64,000 nucleotides of DNA from Lycium barbarum (Eukaryota > Streptophyta > Magnoliopsida > Solanales > Solanaceae): assembly GCF_019175385.1 (NCBI RefSeq), contig NC_083342.1:123442376-123506375 (forward strand), written 5' to 3'. Positions 20,301 to 31,670 of this stretch are shown here, piece by piece (positions within the stretch are counted from its first letter, which is position 1; every line of letters starts with the position of its first letter). Position numbers and translations under genes: made by a program. The notes under the pieces were generated by a model. That model saw only the letters and a list, made by a program, of their open reading frames with translations. It made no database searches and was not told the origin of the DNA.

Positions 20301-23300
20301 TTACTTTTTTTAGTTTCTTCTTTCTGCTCCTTTTCTAGCCAACCCCAACTTGTTTGTGACTGAGATATAGTTGTAGTAGTTGTTGTTTCTCCTACATTTT
20401 TTGCATTGGTTAGGGCTGCAGGGGATTTCTATCACCATTAGTCCTCCATGCACCTGCTTCCAAATCCCTCCATCAATTTCTCATCATATCCTACTTTCTC
20501 AAAAGCAAACCCCCTTGTGATCTTTTTCATTCATACAACAAAAGCAAAAAGATTAAAGTCCCACCATCACAAGAAAGGAAGTTTTGAAGAAAGATGACCT
20601 TGCAAAATAGCCAATCCAAAATAAGGACCCAATATTCCCCTTACCTAACAAAGATCTTGCATTTGCATCTAAAATTTAACAAAAAGTATCCTCCAACCCC
20701 ATAAGAAGTTGAAACTTTCTGAGTACCCAAAGGCACAATTGGCAAAATTTAGTAGTGCATCCTCATATTTCTAGCACCCAGTACATAATTACCAGGACCT
20801 ACCTACCTCCCAAACCCAAAAAAAAAAAAAAAAAAAAGTTCCCCTTTCAGAAACTTCTTTTCCATTTTCTCACAGATACTATTCCAAATATCATTTGATT
20901 TATCCCATCTCGAATGGCATGCCTAAATGTGGGATAGGATGAGAGCTAATTTTGCATCCTTGAATATATGTCATCTCTTCTATCCCCTATACTTCATTTA
21001 CCGAATACTATCAAATTTTGGATCTATATGCAACCTTAAAATTGCACCTAAGATGGTTAGGTCATGTCCTATGTAAATCATCATATACAGATGCGACATC
21101 ATGAAGAATGAAGGTATTTTAAAGAAGGGATGAGGTAAAGGTAAAATCACATGGAAAATGGTGTCTCAAACAACCTCTAATCCCTCGGAATCCATGCGGA
21201 TTGCGAAAGAATAGAACTCAAGAGAAGCAAAAGGTTCATATAGGCAATAACTAGTTGGAAGGAGAGCTAGATGTGTTGGTACATTTATATGAAGTCAAGT
21301 GTTTACCAAGAATCCTTTTTGTCTATTTAGAGATAAGATTGGGGTGTAAAGCCTTCAGTGTGAACCCAAGTGTTCTAAAAAGGGAACTGAGAAAAACTTG
21401 GAATACGTTGAAGATTGATGCTGATAGTTGTAGTGATCTAAAGAAGTGGTTAGACGACAGAGTTCTCAAAAACTCTTCAAAAGACGGTCTAGTTGGATGA
21501 GGTGAGTAAGACAGCGAGAGTAGCTTTCAGAAGTCTCTGGAGAGACGGTCTTGTCGGATGATAATGAAAGACCCCTATGCTCATAAAGACTCAGGTTAGT
21601 TTCAAGTTTTGAAGGAAGGTTCCGTGAGGGTATTTAAGTATACTTTGAACATTTTCAGCTAAGAGATCCCCTCTCTGAAGAGTTTCACTAAATGGATGCT
21701 TAGCAGACATCCAGAAAAGTCTGTCTCACAAGGTTTGGATATTTCAGTCGATCTTCTGCCGAGGGATGTCACCTTTTCCAAGTCACAATCATTTTACATA
21801 TCAGCATCTGTCAACACTATATTATGTCGTCCTGACAAATTTTAAGGCTTTCGACATTCTTCAAGGTTCTAGGTTTAAGATGCTTCAAGCTTCCTGGTTT
21901 TGTTGACTTTATAAATCCGTAGCAGTCTACAAGTTGGGTAATTAACTTGACAGCTCAATAAACCTTGGATGTATGAATGCCATATGAGAATACATCCATG
22001 CACTGTGTGGTTGAACAAAGCATAAAGTGAGTTCATTCTTCAGCTTATAGACGAATAAAACATTGTGCAATTAATTTGATTCAACTTTTAATTTTAAATA
22101 GGGAAAAGGGTCAAAAATCCCTACTTTGTCTTTTTAGTCAGGTTTTATCCTTCGTTTACAAGTTCGGGCTACTTATACCCCCGCCGCTACTAAATTTAAC
22201 AAAAATACCCAGATTAACGGATTCCCCCGAATCAACCTCAATTCCCCAATTTCAATTGAATTTACCCAATTTCCCTCATTTAACCCCACCCGACCCACTA
22301 CACTAATTTAACCCATATGAAATAACACGCAAATCCCATTTCTCTCTTCTTCATCACATTTACACCAGCCATCACCCCCACCCCACTCAAATAAACAACC
22401 AGCCACCCATACAGCAGTCAAACAAAAAAAATCCTCGTCAATTTCAACACCCAAATAGGTAGACATGTCAAATAGCCAAACAGAGCTATACCACTGAAAT
22501 GCCATCTAAGCACGGAGAAGTTCTAGTCTTAGAAGTTGACCACATTGCTATTCAATCTTTCCTCTTACAAGAATATTATAGATGAGAAATTATTTGCTTA
22601 CTTTCTTTAATCAGAAAGGATTGAGGTTGGGAAATCATAACCACCAAAGAGTAAACTAACCAATTAATCAAGTCTCTATGGGAAAGGATCGTGGGTCAAG
22701 GGAAATCATAACCAAACCACAGCAAGCAAACAACAACAACAACAAGCCCAGTAGAATCCCATCATGTGGGGTCTGGGGAGGGTAGAGTGTACGCAGACCT
22801 AACCCCCACCTTGAAAGGTAGGGCAGTTGTTTCCAAAAGACCCTCGGCTCCAAACCACAGCAAGCATTATATAGTAAATGAAAATCAATGCATTAGAGCA
22901 TACCATACAAAAGATTGTACTCCTCCATTTCAAGTTGGTGTCGCCAGTGTAGACCGTGGTGTATTGGCCACAGTGGGGAAGATATTAGCAGAGGAGATGA
23001 AGAAAATGGGTTATGGGTTATGGGTTCAATTGGGTTATGTGTATCATATGGGTTTAATTAGTTTAGTGGGTCGGGTTTAATTGAGATCCGTCCAAAATAG
23101 GATAATTTCAATTGAAATTTGGGAATTGAGATTGATTTGGGGGAATCCGTTACTTTGGGGGTATTTTAGTTAACTTTAGTAATAGCAGGGGTATAAATAG
23201 CCCCAACTTGTAACGGAGGATAAAACTTACTAATAAAACAAAGTAGAGGGATTTTTTTACCCTTTCCCTTTAAAATTTTGATTCAATATTTTTGCAAAGG

Positions 23301-25104
23301 TTTTATTGCACACATAAAACTATAATGTAAGATAGACACGCATACCAAGTCAAGCAACTGGGTTGGAGGATGCATATATATATTTCATAGTTTAATGCAC
23401 TGTAGGCTAAACAACTGAGCATGCAGTCAAACTCAACAGGGCCATCCAGTTCCCTTTCTGCATATAGGATAAAGAAGTGGAGTTTTTGAAATATGGTACC
23501 AAAGGTGTGGCTTAGTGGTGAATGAAGTGGGTGAAAACCTTAGAGACCACGGTTCAAGACAAAAATACAAGGTGATTTCTTCCGATCTGCCTGAACTTGT
23601 CGACAGAGTTACTCGGTACTTGTGAAAGGTAGCAGGTATCCGGTAGAATAGTCGATGTGTGTGTTCGTGTAATTAAGTTTTCAACATATAACAATCTAGT
23701 TAAACTCGCAAAACTTTTAACAATTAGAAACTCAGTCATAAAAAGAGGAGCTCATTAAGTTCAGAACAAATACATGTTTCTCCACACTATAGAGCCGGTT
23801 CATGACGACTATTATTCTATCAGTATTCATGACTGCTACTTGTCGCAAAAGTTAGAGCACAAGGGCAAAAGCACAGGCACCATTCCATGGAGCAAACAAC
23901 AGGCAGTCAATTTCTAATACCATCAAGAAAAAGAATATGCATTAAAACATGAAATACGAACTTGAATCATACTTACATTTCACGAATGGAATTGAAATAG
24001 ATGGCACTCTCATTTAGGATGAGTGACAAGAATGACGTTAGTGCATAAACCTGTCAAGGAAACAATAAGAAATTTAAACATTGACGTGAAACTTAACTAA
24101 AACTCTAGCACAATGTAATAAGCAGCTAAGAGTCAAGCTAGTTCTGAAAATATATTTGCTAAGGCCATATAGAAGGAAAAATTGCATTCTCGTGTTATTG
24201 AAATTAACACCATGACTTCCAGATTTATGCAAATATGTCTGATTTTAAGATCCAAAGAGATTCACAACTTTAATATTCACTACCTGTTGGGGTACATTTA
24301 ATGAACATGGCGTCTTTAGTTTAGCTTTAGTTGGTATTATCTAAAACAACAATTATAAGAAATTATACTACTACAAATTGTGAAAATTGCAGTTGAAAAG
24401 AGTAACCATCAAAAAGGGGCAGCCCGGTGCATAAAGCATCCCGTTAGCAGTATAGGGGGAACGGTTATTGCGGTCATATACAGCAGAGTATATGATTTGA
24501 TTCATAATTGAAACTGTGGAAGAGAGTATTCAAGTAAAGGCTGAAATCAAGCTTGACGGAGAAAATATCACATCAAAATTTGCAATTTGAAATGTTTAAT
24601 GAATTTGAATCCATGAAAGTTGTATGAAACGGAATGGTGTTAAATATCTTGGAAGGTCTGAAAATACAAACACTGTTGTGTAAATTGGAAAGAAGGGAAT
24701 GATAGAAATAAAGTAAACTAGTTCCACTACCACGTGACAAAGAGCTACCAAGGATTGCCTAAACATAAGTTTCTCCCATTCCTCGCCGCAACAAAGAACT
24801 TCTATTACTACAACATTACACTAGTTTCATGGTGGACCGGAAGATAAGATAACATATACTAATAATTAGTCCACCCTTGCGCATCGTTAAGATAACATAA
24901 ACATATAACTTTTAGAGGTTAGATCAAGAAGAAGAATAAAGGCAAAGAAAGACTCACAGGAACCATAAAGATGATGCGAACAATGTATCTTTGATAAGTA
25001 GGCTCGGTGTAATTCAAAAGGTGCCTGTATATGTGCAAAAGCGCCAATGCAATGGCACCAACAGTACAAGGCAATGCAATGATGATATAGTATATGGGCG
25101 CCAT
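17381..25104 (-). CDS. DUF300 / TMEM184 family membrane protein (LAZ1-like), 420 aa, six exons
   Basis: Minus-strand exons, all with GT-AG borders and consistent phase, are 25104-24958, 24050-23977, 19299-19150, 18780-18495, 18071-17838 and 17752-17381. The joined protein begins MAPIYYIIIALPCTVGAIAL. It carries the family blocks SIREIYEAWVIYNF, LSLSGRVLKPNMCLMTCCFP, ILKPILVIV, VPKFIIIKSVVFLTYWQGV and AEFQNFVICVEMLIAAFAHLYAFPYKEY. About seven hydrophobic segments span residues 1-300. The hydrophilic tail is Ser/Asn-rich. DUF300 proteins are Ost-alpha-like, and Arabidopsis LAZ1 and its homologs act at vacuolar membranes in immunity-linked cell death and brassinosteroid signalling. The length fits the shorter LAZ1-homolog-2 type. 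The second intron (4.7 kb) is swollen by repeats. Confidence 0.93.
20334..20392 (+). mobile_element. 3' end of a TS-type SINE (intron 2 of the LAZ1-like gene)
   Basis: agccaaccccaacttgtttg, then tgactgagatatagttg, then repeated gttgttg is the characteristic 3' end of the tobacco TS SINE family. The tRNA-like 5' part is missing. Confidence 0.6.
22101..23268. mobile_element. Inverted-repeat DNA element inside intron 2 of the LAZ1-like gene
   Basis: The arms of about 200 bp are inverted copies. They start GGGAAAAGGGTCAAAAAT at 22101 and its complement ends 23268 (ccctttccc). Both contain taacggattccccc and tttcaattgaa blocks. There is no transposase. A SINE (22729-22851) is inserted in the loop. 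The arms resemble MULE-type non-autonomous elements, but a clean 9-bp duplication was not found. Confidence 0.75.
22729..22851 (-). mobile_element. Au-type SINE with 15-bp target duplication
   Basis: It is flanked by exact copies of aaaccacagcaagca (22714-22728 and 22852-22866). The minus strand reads gagccgagggtcttttgg, then ggtctgcgtacactctaccc, and ends with a (TTG)n tail. The target duplication shows that this 5'-truncated form itself moved. Confidence 0.92.
23503..23672 (+). mobile_element. SolS-type tRNA-derived SINE (intron 2 of the LAZ1-like gene)
   Basis: A-box-like gtgtggcttagtgg and B-box-like ggttcaagac are followed by ggtgatttcttcc, gacagagttac and gtagcaggtatcc blocks typical of nightshade SolS SINEs. 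The copy is diverged, with no clear A tail. Confidence 0.75.
24413..24468 (-). mobile_element. tRNA-derived SINE fragment
   Basis: aggggcagcccggtgcataa, then agcatcccgttagcag, is the inverted 3' portion of a widespread plant SINE. It lies in intron 1 of the LAZ1-like gene. A related fragment lies at 48250-48366. Confidence 0.5.
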
Positions 25105-25640
25105 TTGTTACCGAGCATCAAACACAAACACCCTTGTCTGAAACCTTACAAATATAAGCAAATCAGTACACCATTGGAATAAAGAGATAAAGAAAACCAA
25201 CAATTTAGGAATATCCATTTGTAAACAATGAATCCACTTACAGAACTGAAGAAAGAACTCAAAACCCCAATTATCTTTATTCCCCAAATAGAACAAACTC
25301 TTGCTAGAATTCAAATACTTGGCCTTTTAACTTCGATTGGATGTACACCAACTATGGGACATCAGGAAACCCTAATCAAACAATAAATGTCAAGATTCAA
25401 CTTATCAAGAAAACTGCTCAGAGAATTTCAAAATCCCAACTGGGGTTTACAAGAAAAAGGGTAAATATATAAGAAAGATGCCGAAAAGGGTAAAGAAACA
25501 CTAACCTTATCGATGCAATCGGGAGAAAAAAAAAATGATAAGAGTGCCAAGAAAAATGAAAGGTTTAGTTTAATGAAGAAGGGGAACTGTGTATAGATCT
25601 GCAGCTTGAAAAATCAAGAAAGAATGGTTAGGGGCCAAAA
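25105..25640 (-). other. 5' UTR region of the LAZ1-like gene with a likely UTR intron
   Basis: A good acceptor (TTTCAG before 25134) and a donor (AAG|GTTAGT at about 25503) suggest a leader exon around 25504-25640, spliced to 25134-25105 just before the ATG. This is inferred from splice consensus only. Confidence 0.45.
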
Positions 25641-26098
25641 AAAAAAGCGTTGTTAAGTGAAATGCTCTGGTGGGTGGTGGGACAGGGAAGCAATAATGGC
25701 GGCTTCAGGGGCTAAATGTATTTTATTATTGATATTGATGTAAATCAAGATCGGTTAATGGTACAGAACATATCTTGCGAACAAAGGATAAATCTTTTTA
25801 CAGTCAGAAAGAAAAGGATAAATCTTTCTTCTTTTCCTAACTGTAAATCTGGAGAAAAACGCGAGTGGCATTCATTTAGGAGATATTCGTTGAGTTGTCA
25901 CTGATTCGACAATCAAGATAATTAAACCAATTATTAACAATCACTAATCATATACATTCTTTTCCTTTTTTTTATTTTGATACTCAATCATATTCAGAAT
26001 TCAAAACTTGCTTTTTACTCTATTTAAATTGCAAGTATAAGTTAGAATCTGCGGACAAAACAATTTGTTTTAAAAATATAAAGTGAGAGGAAAATGAT
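25641..26098. other. Intergenic sequence upstream of the LAZ1-like gene
   Basis: No gene is visible. This is the likely promoter region of the minus-strand LAZ1-like gene. The 62-codon frame at 25716 has no family features. Confidence 0.4.
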
Positions 26099-26975
26099 GA
26101 GGTAGTAACATCACCCATAGTTGGGTAATGATCTTAAAGTTTTTTTTTTCTTTTTTAACAATAAGGTAATTCAACTTTCTCTATATCACATAAAAAGTCA
26201 CTCAAATAATGTTTGGCCAACAAATATGACGTGACATTTAATTTAATCCATATAAACTTTTCTTTTGTGTCAGTCCATGTGACAATAAGACCCGACCCAA
26301 ACCAAACTCATAACCCAAATTAATCCAATTCAGTTGGACAAAATCACGAAGAAAACTTATTGCTCTCACCAAAAATTCAGAACTACTAATGTATTGAAGT
26401 TAAAAGTTATGAAGGGTTTATCTCTTCCCCCACATACATTATTTAATGCGAAAATGGAACACTATGTCGATGGTGCTGCACGGAACATCAGAGAAAACAG
26501 GGTGCTTGTATTCTAATTAATTATTAGTGCTGCCAATATATAATAGGAGTACGATTTATGGGTCATAAGGAATGACCAGACTTCAAGAACTATATTTACT
26601 GTTAAAAAAATCCTTATGGACTTCGCTTGACAAAAGGAAGAAAAAAAAACGACACGATTTTAATAAAATGATAGGTCATTTTTTCCGGAGAGAGTGGAAC
26701 TCTATTTTAGTTAAGAGAGAATATGATTAATAAGGATTAATTTGGGTTTGGGTTAGGCCAGGTTGGGTTGGGTTTTATTGCCACATGGATTGAGGAAAAG
26801 AAAAAGAAAAAATCTATGTGGACTAAACTAAATGACATGTCATATTTTGTAGGTTAAATATTAATTGAGTGACTTTTAATGTGATGTAGGGAAAGTTGGG
26901 TAACCTTGTTGTTAAAACAATCATGACTTTGGAAGATCATTATCATAGTTGGGTGACCTCTTGTGTTACTACATG
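26099..26975. mobile_element. Long terminal-inverted-repeat DNA element (non-autonomous)
   Basis: The arms of about 250 bp are inverted copies. The left has gtagtaacatcacccatagt, ttaacaataaggta, ttcaactttctctatatcac and aaaagtcactcaa. The right, reversed, has gtagtaacacaagaggtcac, ttaacaacaagg, ttacccaactttccctac and aaaagtcactcaa. The interior has no transposase. The spanning ORFs are not coding. Confidence 0.8.
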
Positions 26976-27058
26976 AAAACGGTAAGTATTGAATTGGACT
27001 TGAATTTTTCTTTTTGCACCAATTCTTTTTTCTCGGAATGCCCCCTTATTATTTATAC

Positions 27059-27605
27059 GGAAAGGGCTCAAATATGCCATCGAACTATTGAAAATGGCTC
27101 ATTTATGTCACTCATCAATCGTTTGGCTCATTTATGCCATCAAACTATCGGAAATTACTCATTTATGTCACTCATCAATAGTTTGGCTCATTTATGTCAT
27201 CGCCCATTACCAAAATGACTCATCCATATCATTTTCCATTAACGTCGGTTTTATAATACCAGATGACATGTGGCCTCTAATTAGAGGTCTACGTCATTTA
27301 ATTAAACCAACCAAATCTTAAATCCCAAATTAATAAAAAAATCCGACCCATATATCCTACCCACCCACAATCATAATCTAGTTGGAGGCCACGTGTCATA
27401 TTTGGTATTGTAAAACCGGCGTTAATGCAAAATGACATGGATTAGTCATTTTGGTAAGGGGCGACGGCATAAATGAGCCAAATTATTGATGAGTGGCATA
27501 AATGAGTCATTTCCGATAGTTCGATGGCATAAATGGGCCAAACTATTGATGAGTGGCATAAATGAGTCATTTCCGATAATTCGATGGCATATTTGAGCCT
27601 TTTCC
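27059..27605. mobile_element. Terminal-inverted-repeat element with internal minisatellite
   Basis: The ends read GGAAAGGGCTCAAATATGCC at 27059 and its complement ending at 27605. Each arm holds two to three copies of a roughly 45-bp unit (ctcatttatgtcactcatca, then gtttgg). Arms repeat the motif 'ggcataaatgag'. ORFs across it mirror this repeat and are not genes. Confidence 0.8.
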
Positions 27606-28612
27606 GTAAATTATATTCCCCTTTTTGCACCATTTCCATTTATAAATTTGCACTCGGCATCCTAGCTTCAGGATTTGGTCGTCAAACTACTAAGGATTAT
27701 GTTCTCTTCTTAAATCAGAGAAAAAATATCTTTGAAATCATTAAAACTACATATTATGATTGTGTAGCAATTTTAAGAGCAGTATATTTGCATGGAAACA
27801 GCATATAAAAGATTGTAATTTTCATACCCGTCATTTCAGGGACTAAAATATTTGATTCATTTCTTAGATTTGTGTGTCATCTTTGCACAGGACAGTGCTA
27901 AATCTTCTCCGTATGAAAATCACAATGATGTGCATATAGGTAAAGTGATAGGTACCAAACTTGACGATCTTATAAAGTTCTTTTCTCTATTTTCTTCTGG
28001 AAATGAAGAATGAGCAAGCTTTTTAGGTTTTCTAGCTACTTCAAAGTGGTAGTAATAGTAGCTACTAAGGGGAGGACATAAAAGTCACAAATGGGATTTT
28101 CAGATAGTGCTTAATTTTACAAAATAAATGCGAGTGATAAAGATACTAGCATGTACTATTAAAAAACTAACCGTTAAATGGCTGTTTAGACAGCCATTGT
28201 ATTCAACGAGGAAGCCGAGCAAAGACGAGTAGAGCTAATCAACTAGACATTCTCAACTACTTTTCTAACATTCTGGAACTTGTCCTTGGACAACAACCAG
28301 AAATTGTGCTTATCCTGTTTGATTCTAACACTTCGTTTTTCCAATATGCAGCTTTGTATATAAAATAAAATTACAAACAATACTATTCATTTTAAACTTT
28401 TTAGATGATCTTATTTGGTCAAAGGTTGAAATGTATCACTTTAGAGAAGAAAAACAAACCAAAAACAAAACACCCTAAGCGATTTTCAAATGAACCCATC
28501 GGTGTTGACGTGCTGCTTCAAAGGCGCTTCTTAGCTGCACTTTTATGGTCTGCATATATCTGAATCCAGTTACAATAATGACCTCTATAGACTTATTTAC
28601 TTTTTGGTTCAG
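27606..28612. other. Intergenic sequence upstream of the helicase fragment
   Basis: No ORF or RNA gene can be supported. Upstream exons of the helicase are not recognisable here. Confidence 0.4.
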
Positions 28613-28978
28613 GTCATCCATTATGAACTACCGTACGATCCAAAGACTTCTGTCCATCCCTCCTGTCACGACTGGAACGTAAGTAACTCAGTGCTCCGTA
28701 GGGGGGAAAATGAAAGCAGAATTCAAGATCTCCCCACATGTTCAAACGGGACGTGCACGAAAAAAGGCGCTGCTATTTCTGATGTACAATCATAGCCAGA
28801 GGTTTAACTATCAGACCTCTTGAATATAATGTTGGGTGCACATTTGAATTTGTTAGTCCTCCGTCTGTTAAGGAGGCTTTGGAGTCACCAGCTGAGCAAC
28901 TGGTGGCTATGCTTGGTGGAGTTCATCAAACTGTAGAAAATAACTTCATAAAGAAATACTACTTACTACTATAATGCT
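28613..28978 (+). pseudogene. Fragment of a chloroplast DEAD-box RNA helicase (RH3-like)
   Basis: After an ag acceptor at 28611-28612, the frame reads VIHYELPYDPKTSVHPS, which matches helicase motif V-VI. The critical HRSGRTGR region is damaged (R to P, G to C, then a one-base shift). A probable intron starts at gtaagt (28679). Further on are TGRARKKGAAI (about 28748-28780) and [20 protein letters not shown], then [11 protein letters not shown] (about 28830-28930), the post-helicase segment of RH3-type proteins. A stop and two frame changes interrupt it. The retained intron indicates a genomic-segment copy rather than a processed one. Upstream helicase domains and the C-terminal repeats are absent. 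Confidence 0.82.
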
Positions 28979-29278
28979 TTATCATTAACACATATCGCAA
29001 GATCAATGCTGAACTTTGGGAACTAGGATGAAGCTTTTCATGAGTCTTTCTGGTTGAAGATATTGTTGATTCCAGATAGTATTATATAACATTCACCTGA
29101 AAGAAAGAAAATTACAGCTAGATCCTGGATCAGTCATTAGAATTTGCCAAAAAGCTAGATAATCAAATGTCCATAAGCACAAAGTACTCTGCATCTCTTA
29201 TGACAAATGCCAAGAACCTTCCTACTACAATAATCTACACAACAAACAGCCATTAACCAAACAAAAACAAAACATGTT

Positions 29279-30190
29279 TCATTTGGCATAGAAAACCTGC
29301 ATTATAGTCCTATAAACCAACCCTCTTTTATTCTTCAACGCCTCCTTCATCTTACTCTCTTCAGGCACAGCTCCATTCCTCTTCACTATCTGCAACAACT
29401 CTTTCCCTTCTTCCTCCATTCCTGCCTTCACCAACCCTTCAAAACTAGCCAAACAAATACCCGCATTCGGCTTCATTCCCCTTTTCTCCACCATCTCCAA
29501 CACATACTTCTTCGCCTCTTTCAAAAACTTTTCTTCTCCACTCTCCGCCAACGCCTTAATCAAAACGCTATACGTATACGCGTTCGGAAGCACCCCCGAT
29601 GAAAGCATCCTTAAGTACACCTTATGAGCTTCCTTGTGCTGCCTGGCATTCGCGTATGCCTCGATAACCGCTGTGTGGGCCACCACATCTGGCATTTGAT
29701 TCTTGTCTTTGATTTGAGAGAATAGTTCTAAAGCCTCGTGGGTTAACCCGTCTTTTGACAATCCGTCGAACATCTTAACTGCATTGTTGATTAGTCCATC
29801 TGAACGTATCTTTTGGAATACTTCTTGTAAGTTTGTTGGGTCTTGGGGTTCGTCGATTACGGGTTTCTTGTTAAATGGGTCGTACGGTGGTGGTAATTTG
29901 GACTTATCTATCTGTGGTTTCGCTACCTCCTTTGTCGTTGCTTCAGAATCGGAGTCTTCTGAATCAGATAACGAGAAATTGACTAATGTGTTGCGCTTTT
30001 GAGGAGGTGGAGTTGGGGTATTGGAAATGGGTGTTTCTGGGGTAGTGGTAGTGGTGGAAAATGGTCTGATTGTGGAGAGTGGTGAAAAAGAAGAGACTGT
30101 GTTTGGGATTTGGGTTTGGTAAGAGTGGTGGAAACGAAGGGCATAAGGGGAAACCAAACGGGCGAAACGGGCAATGATTATTCCGGCCAT
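29279..30190 (-). CDS. Pentatricopeptide repeat protein, mitochondrial type (303 aa)
   Basis: The gene is a single intronless frame. The first roughly 60 residues are Ser/Thr/Arg/His-rich without acids (MAGIIIARFARLVSPYALRF), a good mitochondrial presequence. A linker follows with an acidic patch (SDSEDSDSE) and PPPYDPF. P-type PPR motifs occupy about residues 128-290: NNAVKMFDGLSKDGLTHEAL, DVVAHTAVIEAYANARQHKE, NAYTYSVLIKALAESG and NAGICLASFEGLVKAGMEEE. There are about four repeats and no E or DYW extension, so RNA editing activity is not expected. PPR proteins bind organelle RNA, and short P-class ones often join mitochondrial ribosomes or aid RNA processing. The specific target is unknown. 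The start at 30190 gives the best presequence. Confidence 0.9.
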   Translation of the reverse strand: MAGIIIARFARLVSPYALRFHHSYQTQIPNTVSSFSPLSTIRPFSTTTTTPETPISNTPTPPPQKRNTLVNFSLSDSEDSDSEATTKEVAKPQIDKSKLPPPYDPFNKKPVIDEPQDPTNLQEVFQKIRSDGLINNAVKMFDGLSKDGLTHEALELFSQIKDKNQMPDVVAHTAVIEAYANARQHKEAHKVYLRMLSSGVLPNAYTYSVLIKALAESGEEKFLKEAKKYVLEMVEKRGMKPNAGICLASFEGLVKAGMEEEGKELLQIVKRNGAVPEESKMKEALKNKRGLVYRTIMQVFYAK

Positions 30191-31670
30191 CCTGAACTGT
30201 GATAATAGTAGCTCCCTTTTGATTTAGCAGCGGCGAGTCCAACTTGTTCACAAACGCATTGGCAGTCTTATTATTTTCTAGGAAAGAAGTGGCTTGCTCT
30301 TTAAATATGAGTATTAAGTTAGTATATGGAGTACATTATTATTATAAAGTTTTTCTACATTATCACATAATCTAATCTTATTTATGATTACAAATTTTGT
30401 ATTTTTAGGATGCTTGCATGTAAGACGCACACAGCATTTTGATTGACTTGACAATACAAAGAAAATCTTATATTGACATTTTATATAACTTAGGCTCTTC
30501 AAATATTGTCACAAATTAAATTAAATATTTTTTAAGTAATGAAAGTCATTACATGCAAAATGAACATGCTAAACTCTACATGAAGAATACAAACGGAAAT
30601 TTAGGGCTATAAGAATTCAACACTATACTCTATGCGTGAGCTTGTTCATATTATCGAACTTGTCTAGATAAAGAAGAAACGTTACATTAGGATGATAATC
30701 TACTATTAAATCATGTAGCTAGTCCAAATAAAAATTACTTTACTAATAGGAGTTTGAATAACTATAATGATAATAAGTAACGATTTTCTCCACCACGTCT
30801 CCTCATCAATTTCACAAATCAACATACATCTCTTACCTTTCAAAAAGCATCATCATATCCTATTAGCATCATCTATTGGTCAATAACTTCTCAATAAGAA
30901 TTTGAGTCATAAAAATCGATTTTGACATCAATTCATAAACTATTTATGCCCCTCCCCTCCCCTCCCCTCTCATTATGGATCGATCTAAAGTTTTTTTTTT
31001 TTTTTAAATAGATCTAAAGGTTGAATGAGTTACATAAGACAATTAAAAAAATCTGTATTTTTAAGATTGCAAGTGAATTCTATTTGAATTAAGTTACTTA
31101 TATTATTTTTAGTAGTATATTTTTCTTTCATAATAACCATATGAGATCAACTAGATTGTAGGATTTTCTTGAGACATGAAATTTCATGTGGATGCAAAAC
31201 AACGAGAATGACAAAATGAAATAGGATTTGGCTGAAAAATAAGCAAGGCAATCGATATCATAACCGATCACCATCGATATAGAAGAATCTTCTAAATTAC
31301 TTTGTGTCAGTGAGGCCTTCAAGCATTCGAAATAAGCCATGACGTAGCGATCCTGATAGAAAATGACAACTCCTTAAAAGAAAAAAATTATTCAAATTCT
31401 TTCTCCTAAAGAAGTCCCGTTCCGATCGTCCGCCAAGTCATCTACTTAAAAGGATCCTCCTGCAGTCCTCTCCCACCTCCCTCCTCCTCTTCCTAACCAC
31501 CCTTATTTTACGAGCCTTCAAGAAGGATCATGTAAAATAATAGTAGCAATATTTGCAAAAAATAAAAATTTATATTATGACCAACTGTTAAATACTAGTA
31601 AAAACGTGACTATATATCACATAAATAATACTCTTTCAACGCTCCTCCAATTTATCTCATTTTTAAGCTT
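30191..31670. other. Intergenic region
   Basis: No gene. It begins with the short promoter of the PPR gene. A (cccct)n tract lies at 30952-30969 and an AT-rich part at 31010-31130. Confidence 0.4.

Noticed and set aside
21255..21500. An 81-codon frame in LAZ1-like intron 2 as a nested gene
   Set aside because: No recognisable domain or promoter. It may be a fragment of an old repeat, but this could not be supported.
27059..27605. CRISPR-like array, because of regularly repeated units
   Set aside because: This is plant nuclear DNA. The units are inverted in the two arms and belong to a terminal-inverted-repeat element.
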